Of a DNA stretch of 15,640 nt, positions 14,823 through 15,640 are shown piece by piece; within the stretch, counting starts at the first letter, position 1, and each line of letters opens with the position of its first letter. The notes beneath the pieces are model-generated. The model worked only from the letters and a program-made list of their open reading frames with translations. It did no database searches and was not told the DNA's origin. Made by a program: the position numbers and the translations under genes. Source of the DNA: Methylococcaceae bacterium (GTDB taxonomy: Bacteria; Pseudomonadota; Gammaproteobacteria; Methylococcales; Methylococcaceae); contig VEPB01000297.1 in the NCBI GenBank assembly GCA_012026715.1, forward strand, positions 1 through 15,640, in the 5' to 3' direction.

Positions 14823-14826
14823 CTCC
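14823..14826 (-). promoter_or_regulatory. Ribosome binding site fixing the decarboxylase start
   Basis: On the minus strand, GGAG lies 5 nt before the ATG whose first base is 14817. This favours that start over an in-frame ATG 45 nt further upstream, at 14862, which would lie inside icd. Confidence 0.6.
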
Positions 14827-14833
14827 GATGACT

Positions 14834-15640
<807 letters not shown>

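Overview
The window looks like chromosomal DNA from a high-GC gammaproteobacterium. The icd tail is close to the enterobacterial type, the TonB-receptor/YfiR/CHASE8-kinase arrangement and the PAS-AAA-Fis regulator are typical of Gammaproteobacteria, and there is no phage, IS or CRISPR sequence. A methanotroph-like lineage (Methylococcales) would fit, but that is only a guess.

Left part (1-9857, all +): a compact operon-like block. It holds the tail of one TonB-dependent outer-membrane receptor, a ~180-bp gap carrying a decayed copy of a receptor 3' end, three full paralogous receptors (junctions 1-2 and 2-3 are TGATG stop/start overlaps), a periplasmic YfiR-family protein 13 nt later, and a CHASE8-HAMP hybrid histidine kinase (REC-REC-Hpt) 2 nt after that. 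The likely logic is uptake of several related ligands at the outer membrane, with a periplasmic YfiR-like protein gating the kinase. The plug domains are strongly conserved while barrel loops differ, and the copies look mosaic (plug of copy 1 closest to copy 3, barrel of copy 1 closest to copy 2).

Middle part (10017-13072): a regulatory cluster. A PAS-AAA+-Fis sigma-54 activator overlaps an HDOD-domain gene by ATGA. A convergent PilZ-domain gene follows on the minus strand. In the space upstream of the PilZ gene, reading rightwards, there is a palindromic activator-type site (CTGACAG-AG-CTGTCAG, with further CTGACA half sites) about 70 bp upstream of a good sigma-54 -24/-12 promoter. This promoter drives a 72-residue unknown protein that weakly resembles part of a class III nucleotide cyclase domain. 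This apparent activator/promoter/small-protein circuit is the least explained item in the window.

Right part (13177-15640, all -): NADP-type isocitrate dehydrogenase (icd; 5' end beyond the window) followed 16 nt later by a thiamine-diphosphate 2-oxo acid decarboxylase of the pyruvate/indolepyruvate decarboxylase family, probably one transcript.
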